A stretch of 64,000 bases of DNA, from positions 2,092,643-2,156,642 of the forward strand of contig KK106982.1 in the NCBI GenBank assembly GCA_000611775.1, given 5' to 3'. Position 1 is the stretch's first letter, and the number at the start of each line of letters is the position of its first letter. Both the position numbers and the translations under genes were made by a program. Shown piece after piece: positions 34,385 through 47,048 of this stretch. The notes under the pieces are model-generated. The model searched no databases. It was not told where the DNA came from and saw only the letters and a list, made by a program, of their open reading frames with translations. Origin of the DNA: Umbilicaria muhlenbergii (Eukaryota; Ascomycota; Lecanoromycetes; Umbilicariales; Umbilicariaceae).

Positions 34385-35734
34385 TCAAACTTCTATATTC
34401 TGTTCTATCATTCTCAAGATCTCTCGGAGACCCTTCTGTCTTTCTTCCTGCGTGTCTGAAACGAACAACGTCGCCACAGGCCATGCATGTATGCCTCCAG
34501 GTTCTTCCCTGACGCTTACGCAGCACCCGCTCTTTCTCAACAAGGCGATGAGATTTCGAGTCTCTGGGCCCAGGACTTCCTCCGATCCGTATAGAAATGA
34601 GAAACCTGCCGAAGGAGAGGCCTTCGACCACCACTCTCTATCTTTACAGATCCCTGGCGACACGAGAGGGTCCTTTAATTTAGGTTCCGAGCCCGCGTAT
34701 TGCCGCCCGTAAAGCTCAAGGCTGTTCGCGTTGAGATAATCGCTTGGAGTGTTACGGTTGTTTGGCGATACGATACTAACCCAAGGAGAGATGAGGATGG
34801 CGTAGCCTGGGCGTCGCTTCTCATAATACGGCGAATTGGCAATGTGAAGGAGCAGACTCAGAACCAATGTAGCGCCCGCAGAGTCGCCACTGACACATAT
34901 TCTTGAAGCATTGCCAATTATGGAACGAACGTGTTCGTAACCAGCTACGGATTGCTGAAGCTGAGTAGGGAAGGATGCGTCCGGAACCAGGGTGTACTCT
35001 AAAGCAAATAGTGCGGGATTACGATAGCCAGCGTCGCTTTTCAGGAGACTGACCAGTGCCAAGAGGAACTCGAGATAGAAATAGCTGGACCCCATAGAGA
35101 AACCCCCGCCTGTTGAGGTCAGCAACGCGAACAACTGGTTTGTGGTTCGAACGTCCGACGTGGATGCGTACCATGGCAATAATATACCACTAAATCAGGC
35201 TTTTGTGATTCTTCGGAAATTATCCAAAGACCATGAGCACCCTTCTATACAGCCTTAGTAAATTGCAGGACATTGAAGGAGTCGCTGTTGGTTGACTCAC
35301 AACACTAATCTCACGCCACGAAATCGGTGAACGTAGGTAACCATGCCGCAACATTCTGAACTTGAAGAATGGTAAAGCCACCCCTTTTGAGAAGAAGACC
35401 CTACCTATTCTGGCCGGGATTTTTGCGAAGGCATATCGAACACATCGGATCACAATGTCTTGGAACGGTGATGCCAGTTGAACGAAAGGCGATCGCCGAT
35501 GCTTTCCAGTAAGATACCGTTCTGTGGCGAACTGATATGGCAATCGCAGGACTCATTATTTATCAGCTTTCCTCTTATAGGCTAAACAAACAGTTTGGGC
35601 AACACACTCAAGAAAGGCAGGGCTTGCAGAACACAGGAAAACGTTTGCCAACAACCAGCTTTCACCAGCAATTGCGGTGCAAGAAAAAGGAGAAAGACTA
35701 CACAGTCCAAATAAGAGATCTGTCCCAAGATCAT
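34385..35734 (-). CDS. HSL-family alpha/beta hydrolase (esterase/lipase-like)
   Basis: Serine hydrolase of the hormone-sensitive-lipase type, 391 residues. Exons on the minus strand: 35734-35608, 35551-35301, 35244-35172 and 35109-34385. The N-terminus is a membrane anchor (YLDCVVFLLFLAPQLLV). The third intron splits the oxyanion motif, which splices to YYCHGGGFSMGSSYFY (HGGG at 150-153). Next come GDSAGATL (nucleophile Ser about 227) and GGIHAWPV (His). The acid is probably in GSEEVLGPE, a Glu where the family usually has Asp. Substrate is unknown; steryl-acetate or small-ester hydrolysis is a guess from the fold. An in-frame ATG 45 nt further up is an alternative start. Confidence 0.82.
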
Positions 35735-36265
35735 GATAGGCCAAAAACTCCGTAAAAGGTTGCGTCGATCACCGTACAATTTTCATATACAATGACATGT
35801 CCATGGTAAGGTTAGTAGCGAAACCCAGGTAGCACCCTCGACACCTTCGCAGTACTTATGCGTAGGGGATGACCCTCCTTCAATTCTGAGAGCCTGTCAC
35901 TGAGCGCGTCTGATATTAGGTAAGAAAGGAGGGGAAGCACCAGAATTGTTTTACGATATTGCCATACGGAGTGCCGCCATTCTTGTAGTAACCAACTGGG
36001 AGCCTAGTTCTAGCGCGATAAAGTTTCTCCGGCCTCCACCTGTACCGCTACCTACTGCTTGACTCCAATTTGCACCAGTATCATCCAGCTCAAAACCAAA
36101 ACTGGATTGTCATGGCACCGCTATAAAATCAAGAACAGTACACCGGTGGCGTACCGCTTGTTCGCATGATGGGCACCTGCGAGTTCCCTGGATAGCCAGC
36201 TTCCACCACTTGCGCGATACAGTAGCCTAGGGACGCGATCCGTCAACTCCTCATCAAGAGAAACC
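35735..36265. promoter_or_regulatory. Divergent intergenic region, esterase / RING gene
   Basis: 531 nt between outward-facing starts. I searched it for a DWNN (ubiquitin-like) coding exon belonging to the RING gene and found none. A long antisense frame that overlaps the first exons of the RING gene starts near 36555 and is not called. Confidence 0.45.
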
Positions 36266-39200
36266 ATGGCGACGGCCACAGCAGGCACCGCGTTAGCTGC
36301 GGCAGACATTACTGCGTAAGTCAACAAACATAGTCCAGGTGTGCTATGAAACTGACCTAGTCTTCTAAGCTCCCTTACTATGGACGAAATCCCCGTGAAG
36401 CTCCGATGTGCGGCTTGCAACAAACTGGCTGTCAATGCATTCCGGATGCCTTGCTGTGACCAATCCATATGCGAAACCTGTAGGTGGTAGTCCATATAGA
36501 TGGTAGATAACACGATGCTGAATATGTCAAGGTCAAGCGTCACTTCCCCAAGCATGCCCTGTCTGCTTCCATGAGCCTGTCAAGGCGGACGACTGCAAAC
36601 CGAATAAGGCGTTACGGACTACAATCAAGGTGTTCCTTCGAAAGAAGGGCATGGAACGCGAAGCATTGCGAAAGAAAGAAAAGCTTGAGAAGCTGCCAGC
36701 GACTCCAACAACACCCGCATCGGCTGAGGCCTCCAACAATGTACCACCACAACCAATACCCACTACTATTGCCAATGGCAGTGAGGAAGTAGGTACCATC
36801 GCAGAAGGCGCAAAAGACGAGTCTCGGCCGCCCATCGAGGGTGTGGCTTCCAACGAGCAGCCCGAAGACCAGAACCCATCTGCCGAGGCTCAAATGGATA
36901 TCCCGCGACCTTCGATTGAGGTAGGCTCTCTCCTCAAGTTCGTTCCGTTTTGGTACTGACCAATCTTTCAGTCCGCAAAAGAAGACTACCACGAAGCGGT
37001 TGCGAATGACGATAAAGAAGCAGTCAGTACTGAGGAGATCAAGCCGGAACAAGAAGTGGTTCCACCAAGGACGGATTCAGAGAAGCAACAAGACGGATCT
37101 CAGGCTCAGAACGGCCAATTGGAATCGGTTAATGGAGCGGGGCAAGCGATGCTCAACGGATTTGGATTTGATGCAATGACCGCATTCCCAAATATGGGCT
37201 TCAATGGGTCTGAGGACTTCAGTCAGATGATGCAATTCATGCCCAACGGCTTGCAAGGCAACCCTCTGGGAGCTTTCCCTAACATGATGGGTAAGTGTCC
37301 AGCTGTCTCTTGCAAGAATAGGACGACTTGCTGACAGGTGTGCTCAGGTATGTCCGGCATGGGGATGGATCCAATGGCCATGTCTCAGGGTATGTACGGC
37401 GGTTTTGGTGGACAAGGCATGGATATGAACGGCATGAACATGGGAATGGGGTTCAATGCTGGACACGGTGCATATGGAGGATTCAACGGGCAAGCCGCTG
37501 GTTGGAATGCAGGACAAGATAAATACAATCCAAATGCATATGGCAGCCATGCCAATGGTATGGGTGGTGACTTTGGGATAAATGCTGGATACGGTGGATA
37601 TAACATGCCATCGCATCAAGGCAACTTCAACCAGATGCATCACCAGCAATATCCAATCAATGACTTTCAGAATGGGTACAATAACCAGGGTTTCCAAAAC
37701 AGAGGTCGCGGTCGAGGCCGGGGATATTATAACAGCGGCCGCGGGCGAGCAGGTTACAATCAGGTAACGCAGGGTGCCCAGACTAACTACGAGCCATTTC
37801 ATCATCAAATACCGCCACAGATCGCGCAGCAAGCACCGACGCAGCAGCAGCCTGTTTTGAAAGGCCTCGAGCAATCGGTGGCGCCTAGTGCCGAGGGGGA
37901 TCCTGCGGTAACGAACACAGATAAAGCAGATGCGGAGCAGATGAACAAGGAGCTGAATCCAGGCGATGAAGATGACAAACCTGTTGTCAATGTGAACCCG
38001 GCTGAGAGTGATGTTCCCGCAGTTGTATCTACAGAGCCAGAGGGGGCTAGCACAGAGTCTAAGGCCCCTGTTGAGTCCGTGGAGGAGAAGGCCGAAGAAG
38101 AGAAACCCGCACCCATTGAAACTTTTATATCTACGAACCAACAAGGCTCATCGATTAGTAGTGTTGCAAGCGTTCCCATCACACCGATGGCTCCAGCTGG
38201 TCCTGCAGTACCCCTAGGACCCGCTGCACTTTACGCCGGAGAAGCATCCCACGATCATGCTGCAAGGGGAAGAGGTGCCGGACGTGGCTTCTATAGAGGA
38301 ACCCCTGAATACCGAGGCGGGTTTCGCGGTCGAGGCTCTGGATTTCATCCAAATAGGAACGGCGCTCACTCACCGACAGTACAGCCTTTCACCAACGGAG
38401 TGCTCCCTGGCGTCGTTCCTGCTGAGCCAAAAGGATTGGGCGTGGAAGGTGCACCAAAGGGTCCTAAAGCACAGAGAGAAGGCCTTCCAAATACAGGGAT
38501 GAGGGGTGGACGAGGTTTCTCCATTGTTGGTAGGGCGTCAACTGCTGCCCAGTCACGGTCGAATGGGTTCGCCAGGTCGAGAAGGTGAGTTATATACCTA
38601 CCCTAACCTTCAGTACGCACATGAATGCACTAACAACCGTATAGTGCGTCACCATCTCGCCAAAGATCCGAGTCCCGTTCACGATCTCCCTCACGACATC
38701 GATCTCGCCATCACCGGAGTCATCGCCATCGTTCCACCAGCACTTCTGCAACCAGCGAACGAGAGAGGAGAAAAGAGCGTCATCGTCGCCGATCTCGGAA
38801 ATACGAGGATGAAGCGATCGACGGAGCTCAAGATGTAGAGATAGAAAGGACCCGGGAGTTATCAGGAGATCCTTCTTCGAAGAAATCTTCGCATCGCAGC
38901 CACCGCGATCCTGATAAAGATGGACGAAGCAGTCATCACCATCGCTCACAGCGTGAACGAAGCAAAGATCGAGATGGAGAACGTCGTCATCGTAGAAAAC
39001 GATCAAGGTCGCCTGTAGTTGACGAAGATGCGAAGACTACGGAACCTGCTGCGCCCACCAGTCCTACTAATAGCAGACGAAGAGACAAAGATGAGTCAAG
39101 GAAAAGGCGTGACAAAGACGACGAAGATCGTTATCGTGATCGAAAACGTTCCAGACGCGAACGATCCGAGTCACCTGGAGGCAGCTATCGCTCCTCTCGG

Positions 39201-39518
39201 CGCAGCAAGCATGAGCGTGGCGAGAAGGAGAGTTCAAGAGTTGTCGCAGAGAAGGAGGACAAAGAGACAAGGCCTGTCAAGGTAGAACCCGAGAAAGACC
39301 ATCATACGCTGGAGCGGGAGGCGCGCAACCGTGAGCGGCTACTCAAGGAGATGCAACGGCGATCGGCGATGGAAGGAAAGGGGCCGTCGCGGCGAGAGAG
39401 TAAGCTGGAGGGAAAAGGTGGAGGGCGAAGGGTCAGCTACAAGTACGAAGACGAGGAAAGTGATGAGGCGAGGGCAGCCCGGATAGAGAGTGAGAGGGAG
39501 GCGGGACGATGGGGTTGA
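36266..39518 (+). CDS. RBBP6/Mpe1-type RING protein with RS-like tail
   Basis: Probable E3 ubiquitin ligase of 992 residues. Exons: 36266-36315, 36370-36479, 36532-36920, 36972-37290, 37348-38584 and 38645-39518. The RING has eight cysteines (30, 33, 45, 46, 51, 54, 62, 65), as in RBBP6. It is followed by DDCKPNKALRTTIKVFL, which matches the RBBP6 post-RING helix (ANKFLRQAV). It is split by introns inside MxC and after CETC. The middle is a Met/Gly/Asn/Gln-rich low-complexity stretch (about 280-430) with RGG/RGRG motifs. The end is rich in Arg, Ser, His and acidic dipeptides (SRSRSPSRHRSRS). Related animal and yeast proteins act in mRNA 3'-end processing. Unlike Mpe1 or RBBP6, no DWNN domain or zinc knuckle is seen. 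Confidence 0.75.
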
Positions 39519-40226
39519 GGGGTCTGTGGGCGAACATCATTCCTCTCCGTGCTTTCAATACGGTGGGCAACGCTCTTGAGCGGACATGCTCGCCATCAAC
39601 CACTATTCTGCCAGTCATTCAATTAGGGCCATAGGTGACTGATTTATTGATACCTTTCGAAATCCCTACGATTCTTTGCTATGAAAGGATGGAATTGGAG
39701 TTGTTATGACTAGCAAGAGTTTGCAGTCTAGCAGCAACGGTACGATCGTTACAACTTCTCATGATTTGGTCTCATTGACTGTATGTGGTTGCACGTATTG
39801 GAATGTATTTGCATCGAAGACTATGTCCTTGCGGGGCCCCTTGAGTGTACAAGTCTTGCAAACACGCCATGGAGAGGACGACGCGGTATGTACGGGGAGA
39901 CCGCCAGAAGGCGCTCTGACCCGGGGGTGCTCAGGAAGCCCAAGACCTTCACTGGCAGGGAAAGCCTCCAAGACAAGTGCTGGGCCCCGGGAAAGATAGG
40001 AGAGGCGAATAGATAACACAGATGCTCCTTGTAGCCAATGTTGATTTTCTGATAGGCGCCCCTGGGATGACCTACCACCACGCTAAGGACCCTGTACGAA
40101 ACCCTGTACGAAACCCTGTACGGAAAGTTAAAAAAAAGTGATGCGGGTCGATAACCGGAGCTACCTCTGCATGAGGTGGTACTCGAACACTATGCTTGCT
40201 CCACGATAGCTATTTGCCAACTCACC
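39519..40226. promoter_or_regulatory. Upstream region of CTP synthase, with triple repeat
   Basis: 708 nt between the RING gene stop and the CTP synthase start. No gene is seen. About 100 nt before the CTP synthase ATG there are three perfect or near-perfect copies of a 12-nt word, followed by an A-tract. Confidence 0.45.
40089..40124. repeat. Three copies of ACCCTGTACGAA upstream of CTP synthase
   Basis: Three head-to-tail 12-nt units (the last ends GGA). Each contains the palindrome GTAC. Position, about 100-140 nt before the start codon, suggests a promoter element, but no known factor site was matched. Confidence 0.85.
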
Positions 40227-42318
40227 ATGAAGTACGTCCTCGTCTCTGGCGGTAGGTCTCGCCCTCTCTCAGCTGACTCGGAACTTTCTGACCTCTTGCA
40301 GGTGTTATCAGTGGCATCGGGAAGGGCGTAATAGCTTCTTCCACGGGCCTACTGCTCAAGACCATTGGGTTAAAGATAGGTTGCCTATGAAAGCGCGTGT
40401 AGTAATGCATGTGGTGTGGACCTCAAGGCTGACAGGCGCCGCACGTTTCTTCTATCAAGGTCGACCCGTACATGAATGTCGATGCCGGAACCATGGCGCC
40501 CACAGAGTATGTACAGCCATACAGCGGGAGGGACAAGGGCTCGGACGGTGAAAGCTGAAAGATCTACAGACACGGGGAGGTGTTTGTCCTCGATGACGGC
40601 GGAGAAGTCGACCTTGACTTGGGCAACTACGAGCGGTACCTTAACATCACCCTGACTCGGGAAAACAACATCACCACCGGCAAGATCTACCAACACGTCA
40701 TCGAGCGAGAGCGAAGGGGTGACTACCTTGGCCGTACTGTGCAGGTAGTACCGCATCTCACGGACGCGATCCAAGATTGGATTGAGCGAGTGGCGAGGAT
40801 CCCTGTGGATGACACGAACGAAGAGCCTGATGTCTGCATCATCGAGCTTGGTGGAACAGTGGGGGATATCGAGAGTGGGCCGTTCGTCGAGGCAATGAGG
40901 CAATTGAGAAGGAGAGCTGGCAAGGACAACTTTCTGCAAATACATGTCTCATTGATTCCTGTCGTCGGTGGTGAGCAAAAGACGAAGCCGACACAACAAG
41001 CGATTCGAGATGTGCGGAGTGCAGGACTAAGCCCAGATCTTGTGAGAATGTCCAGCGCTGGAATATTGCTAGCAAAAGAACTGACAACCTGGAGATTGCA
41101 TGTCGCTGCTTCCAACCCCTCGAGAAATCCACCACGGACAAAATTGCTATGTTCTGCCAAGTGGAGCCGAATCAAGTCGTTGCTGTTCACGATGTGGCTT
41201 CGACTTACCATGTGCCATTGCTACTCGAGCGGCAAGGACTGATCTCATCTCTCCGCGACATTCTCCGCCTAGATACCCTCACCATCTCCCCCGCCCTCTC
41301 TAAAAAGGGCGCCCAGACATGGCACGCTTGGAAGACGCTCACTAGCAGTCAAGACCACTTATACCAGACCGTATCTATTGCCCTCGTCGGTAAATACACC
41401 AATCTGCACGACTCGTATCTTTCCGTGATCAAATCTCTCGAGCACGCTGCTATGGCCTGCTCACGGAAACTGAACCTCATCTGGGTCGACGCTTCTCACC
41501 TCGAAACAGCCACCTCGCAATCGTCCCCGGCAGACTACCACAAAGCCTGGCACGAAGTGTGCACAGCACAAGGCATTCTTGTCCCCGGCGGTTTTGGCCA
41601 TCGCGGCACGGAAGGCATGATCGCAGCCGCGCAGTGGGCTCGCAAGAACAAGACACCGTACCTAGGCATCTGCTTAGGCATGCAGATTGCCGTCATTGAG
41701 TTCGCGAGGAATGTGTGCGGCATACCGAACGCAGCGTCCATCGAACTCGATGAGCGGACCACCGATCCCGTAGTCATTTTCATGCCGGAAATCGACCGCA
41801 CGACGCTCGGTGGAACGATGCGCTTAGGCCTCCGACCGACGCATTTCCAGCCAGGGAGCGAGTGGAGCAAACTTCGCGCGCTATACGGCGAGAACCCGCC
41901 GTCGTCGTCCTCCACGGCCAATGGCTCTCTCGTGTCCACTTCCCCCTCATCTGCGACTTTGTCTCCTGACCCGGACCCACCGGTCATATCAGAGCGGCAC
42001 CGCCACCGTTACGAAGTCAATCCCGACTACATCGATCGCCTCGCGGCCGGCGGCCTCTCATTCGTAGGTAAAGATGATCGCGGCGAGCGCATGGAGATTC
42101 TAGAGCTGAAAGACCACCCGTGGTTCGTCGGCGTGCAGTTCCATCCCGAGTATCTGTCGAGAGTCCTCAGGCCCAGTGTGCCGTATCTCGGCTTCGTGGC
42201 TGCAAGCAGTGGATGCTTGGAGGAGATGCTGGGGAGGAAGACTGGCACGGGGTCGGGCGTGGGCATGGTCGATGGGGAGCCGAGTTTGGTGAATGGCATG
42301 GAGGGGGTGAGGATATAG
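40227..42318 (+). CDS. URA7: CTP synthase (glutamine-hydrolysing)
   Basis: Makes CTP from UTP, ATP and glutamine in the cytosol; about 580 residues. Exons: 40227-40251, 40302-40379, about 40435-40506, 40570-41041 and 41095-42318. The synthase half opens [22 protein letters not shown] (P-loop), then [39 protein letters not shown] split by introns, then GGTVGDIES and [18 protein letters not shown]. The glutaminase half has [10 protein letters not shown], the nucleophile elbow GICLGMQ and the HPEY motif. The junction of exons 2 and 3 cannot be resolved: no AG acceptor gives the expected frame (GLK-I-x-SIK). There is also a Ser/Pro-rich insert at NPPSSSST. Confidence 0.9.
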
Positions 42319-42574
42319 GGGCAAGGTGGTTGGGTGCGAGGAAGGGAAAAGGTCGATGTGCATTGCGCGGAGTGCGACGCCTACAAGGGTCTTGGGATGC
42401 TTGCTCAGCTCAGCTAACTGAAGAGGAATGGCGCCTGGAGATCGGACTTGTGAACGATTACGTTGACAGTGATAGGTCAACGCGGGCTTTATGTGCCGTG
42501 ATAGTAATAATACGATACCATCGTTTGATGTCGTGCTATCCTGCATCATGAGGAACTGCTTCGCTTTGCTTGGT

Positions 42575-42618
42575 TCGTGCTACGAGTCGTGCTACGAGTC
42601 GTGCTACGATGCTACGAA
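42575..42618. repeat. 12-nt tandem repeat TCGTGCTACGAG
   Basis: Three full copies and a partial one just downstream of CTP synthase. The unit is nearly palindromic around GCTACGAG/TCGTGC. Confidence 0.85.
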
Positions 42619-45600
42619 ATATCCTAGCTGTGAGTGTGGTTGCCGTTGGTCTATATTTACCATGGATCAAGCTTTAGTTTAGGAGATCGATCTTCTGGCT
42701 CCGAAGATTCAGCTCGGAAGATTCAGCTCTTCCCCTACCGCGACCGCTGCTGCTTGGAAATCCTGGTGGTGTCAGAGAACGCACAACGGGCAGGGCAGAG
42801 GTGGGTTTTGGCAAATCTGATGGTGTTCAAGTAAGTGACGGACACGCAGATGTGGTTCATGCGGATTTGGATGGGGTCGACGGGAGTGATAGTTGGGCAG
42901 ATGCGGTTTTTGGGAATGCTGATGGTGTTGGAGAACTAACCGTTGGGCAGAGGTACATCATCCTTTTTCGGTGTCGGCGAAAAGGGGCGATTGAGGGTGA
43001 CGGCATTGGGTGCCAGGCGAGATGTACGCTGCAGGTTAGCTTCTTCTGTCAAGACGGCTGAATATTGGATTCGAAAATGAGATTCTTGTGGATTGGCGCA
43101 GGTTTGACGATAGATCAAGAGGGCGTGGTAGGGCGCGAGGCGAGAGCTGGAGTTCTAGATTAGGTGTGAGTAGTTCATGAGGCGACCGAGGATTTAGGAT
43201 CGGGCGAAACGTCCATGAGGCGGAGGAACGTTTGGAATTGGATTGGAATTGGGTCATTGTGAATTTGTCAGTTGTGCAACGGCGGGATCTATTCTGGAAG
43301 AATGGAGTGGAGGCGCCAACGTTTGTGCGATGATTGTGTGGTTCCGTCATGCTGCGGTGCAACGCTGCGGCCGTTGTCATAGAGAGGGTGGTCACAGTGG
43401 GTGGGCAGTGAGTTTTGGTGTATTCTCAGATTAATACTCCGACCAACAGTATGGATTCCTGGGATATCGGCGATCGAGCGTTCAACGGCATCGAACAAAA
43501 GGAAGGAAAAGTGAGGGTGGCCTGATAAGCCCGACCCCTCCTTGTGAGCGTCTCGCGGCCTGCCGTTTCCTGTTCGGGAACTTTACCCAGTTGGGTTTAC
43601 GAGTTATCATCAAAGCCTGGGGTCGTTCGTGTCGTGGGGGGGCGCTGCAGGTGTGATTCGCGCATCGTACAGCACCGGCGATCTTGCAGCTGCCGCTGCG
43701 AGTAACAGCAACTGTGTTCGCGTTGGGCATCAAAGAGGAAATGATGGTTCGTTCGAGGAGAAATTCTCCACCAGTGCTCGAGCATCGTTGATGAGCAGCA
43801 TACTCGTCATCTGGGCTGCAGAAGCATAAGATACTTGGTGGTGGTCAACTTGTGCCGCGGCACCAGATGCTTCTAGCGGTCGTCGCTGTTCTGGTCCCAA
43901 CTCCCAATGCTATTCTAAGTTTCGGAATACCCGTCGTGAGCCGGCCCTGGTTCATGGGTTTTCACGCTTGAACTGCTGCCCTTGGAGGCATGAACACGAG
44001 CTCGAACACTAACCTGGGCAGGATGCACCAGTGCAGGAGTGCATCACATGTCGGATGCTGACTCGATGGGCTCCCGCAATAGCATGGAAAAGACATTTTG
44101 ACAGCTGCGAGTGCTTTTTCGTGTCGGGCTTAAATCAGTCGCAAGACCCGGGAGCGTGGGATAGGTCACGATTGATGACTGCGCGTTAGGGCTTCAAGGT
44201 CGTTGGGGTTGCCGTCGTCGACGGTTCAGTAGTATGAATGAGGGTTCCTGTCGTCCGCGCCATTGTTGTTGCTGTTGCTGCGGTGCTGCTGCGGTGCTGT
44301 TGTCAATCCGTTTCCCTCCAAGCCGGGGATTGGTTGTGGTGGTTTGGCAAATGGTTGAGGTTACGGGCGAGATGGTGGCTTGCCGTTGGGAAATTGGCAC
44401 AGTCAAAGTAAGGTTATCAATGGGGGTGGGCGAGATCAAGTGGTGCGCTTTCCGTAGCAGTCTTCGAAATCCAGGAAATGAACAATGATCGCTGCTCCTC
44501 CACCTGCATGGCGCATAAGGAGGCTTCGGCCGCGGCGAGGGTTGTGCGGTGCATGAGCCATCCCGTGCTCTGTGTCATCGACAGTCTCGACACTGTTTCG
44601 GTGTGCCTCCTCCATGCCAAACACAAGGTATGCTTCAAGTACCTGGCCTTGCCTTACCTATCAGCGCCCCGACCGTGGGCAGCGGACAGAGAACAGGCAC
44701 ATCAACAAGGGAACCGGACGCTTTTGGTTGAGTCGGAAACAACCATGGGCAGTATAGCGTACCTTCCTACGGTGCGAGGTATGCACAACATCGGTTTGAT
44801 CTGACTTCCTTCTTCTGAAGGGCGCTTATGTGAGTCTTGACACATGGAAATGGCTCCGTTCGCGGTGCAGAGACTTTGCCGGTCATGATCAAATGATCGT
44901 GACGAGGATAGTGACCGAGGTCGATCTTCCCACCTGGCATCGTGGCAGGCCAGTGTCGTATGGATGAAAGGGACCGCCTTGGCCACGGTGCGGCGAGCGC
45001 AGTGTTCTGGACTGCGAAGAATGGTCCGGGGGGGGAATGCAAATAAAAAGGTTCGTGTTTCACGACAGCACCTCCGTACTTCCGCCCGTGATTCGACATG
45101 CCGTTCATCCTGCAGAGCTGCACCCTCTTTCATGGCGCGCAATTGCATTGGCGCTGGCGCTGTCAGAACAAGAATGGGGGGGTTGGAGCGAGAGGGCAGA
45201 TCCGGGTTTGGAGTCAACGTCATGCGGACGCTGCATCAATTGCGACAGCCCGTCCGCCAATTAATACCCGCGGAGCCGGATGGCCTGCTACTGCTCCTCT
45301 GACAGCTGCAACCATGGATGTGGCAGCGTTCGAACCGACCAATCGCCCAGACCTCGTCGCCCGTGAGCTACACGAGTGTGACAAGTCAGCAGTAGTGCTC
45401 CCGACATCCCCTTCCCACCGTCTGGAACGAGAAATGCCTGGAAGATGGGGAGATGGGTCTTACCGTTTGCGGCATCGAGCCATATCGGAATCTTCTAGTC
45501 GGTCGTCCGGTTCCCCATGAGGGCAGTGTCTCAGAAGGACTGGCTCGTTCTGGTGGGCCGGGGTGGCGATCATTCAAGGGCAAAGCACAGAGGGTCGTCC

Positions 45601-46015
45601 CGGCGGGCTGCTCAGGGCCACCAAGGGTCAAGTGCGAGTTCCAGTCAGGTTTTCGTCCAGGCATGCAGCCGCTTGGCAAGGAATATCGTAAGGTATTTTT
45701 AATTGATCGCCCCTCGGCCCTTCCCCGACGGCGCATGATCATTGATCAATGAGCCACGATCAGCACGCTCGAATTACAGGGTCGAAAGAAGAACAACATC
45801 GTGCATGCTGCACCGAGCTGGCCGTTCCCGTTTACGACTTAGATACGCATACAATAGTACGTACCTCTGCGCACGGAGAGAGAGTTTCAATGGTGGATGT
45901 TGGACATTTCTCACCAGTGCCGGGGCTGTTGAGCACCTATAGTTTTACACTTTGGTCCGTACAGGTACACCAACAGGTCGACAGACCCAAGGTACCTAGG
46001 TCTCTACCTATCTCT

Positions 46016-46040
46016 AAGGTAAGGTAAGGTAAGGTAAGGT
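46016..46040. repeat. AAGGT pentanucleotide microsatellite, five copies
   Basis: Five perfect head-to-tail AAGGT units. The preceding 30 nt has related ACCTAGG/GGTACC words, a type of microsatellite often seen between ascomycete genes. Confidence 0.85.
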
Positions 46041-47048
46041 GATCTGTCCGAGGCAGGCCCTGTCAGGCTGAAGGCAGCGCACGGATGAGATGTCCGTTTG
46101 AAAGGAAAACCCGGCCTGGACAACGAGCGTCGAAAGGCGCTACAGGCGTCAAAGGCGGAAAAGGTAGGAAATCAGAGATGGCAGAAACAGAGATCCAAAC
46201 CAGCGCTCGTAACGCGCCGTCCTCCTCCTCCATCTCCTCCACCTCGCCCTCCACTGCCGACGCGGATAAGCTGCCCCAGTCCACTCAGATGATCCCAATG
46301 CCCCGAGTCCCCGGTCAAGGCAAGTAAGCATCATCGAGCAGTGATCCTCCGTCTGCCCACCCCGTTATCCGTTATCCGTGATCGCCATTGATACATCCCC
46401 AATCTGCCACGGGTCTTGCCGTGCCATCAGGCCCCTTGGGCAGAAAGGCGTGACAGGTTCCATCATCCCAGCCAGCCGCATCCTCCATCCACGCAGTCGC
46501 CTTCGCATTAGTATCCGCACTCGCATCTGTTTGCACTCCCCACGGCCACTGCCACTGCCACTCGCACTCGCCCTCGCCAGAAAGAGCGGTTGAGTTGACG
46601 TGACTCGCAATGGTGCCTCGTCTCCTCCTCGTGTACAGCGAGGCTTGGTGCTCCCTAATCCCGGCGAGCTCATTCGTCGCATTCAGCGCACGCACGCTGC
46701 AGACAGTGCAGTGAGCGAGGACCCTGACACTTCCACCTTGCCTCGACACTTGCTCGACGCCTGATCCCCGTCCGCAGTGCGCAACCCACGCACCAGTGGC
46801 ACCCCTCCCGTTGCCTCTCACTAGCCATTCAGGCTATGCAGGAACCTGGCTCGCACCCGTCAGCCAAGGAGATTAGACAGATCGACAGGTTCCTTTTGTA
46901 GCGCGACGCAACCATTTGCTTCCCAGTTCGGACTCGCTGCGTTTCGCGGTGCTCAGCGCTCATTGCTCATTGCTCCGCCGTGCCCATGCCCAGCGACAAA
47001 ATCAAACATCACAAATCACAAACCGCAAAGCACAACCCAGACGCCTGG

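Noticed and set aside
36121-36555. 144-codon minus-strand frame
   Set aside because: It covers the RING coding exons on the other strand, where cysteine motifs and splice sites are clear.
37344-38144. 266-codon antisense frame inside the RING gene
   Set aside because: It is the complement of the low-complexity Gly/Met/Asn and Pro/Glu-rich coding exon, with no start context, splice sites or domain.
42575-42618. CRISPR-like repeat
   Set aside because: Units are adjacent with no spacers, only 12 nt long, and the genome is eukaryotic.
46085-46327. Ser/Thr-rich frame with a donor at its end
   Set aside because: No partner exon or family match could be found, so it is only mentioned in the region note.
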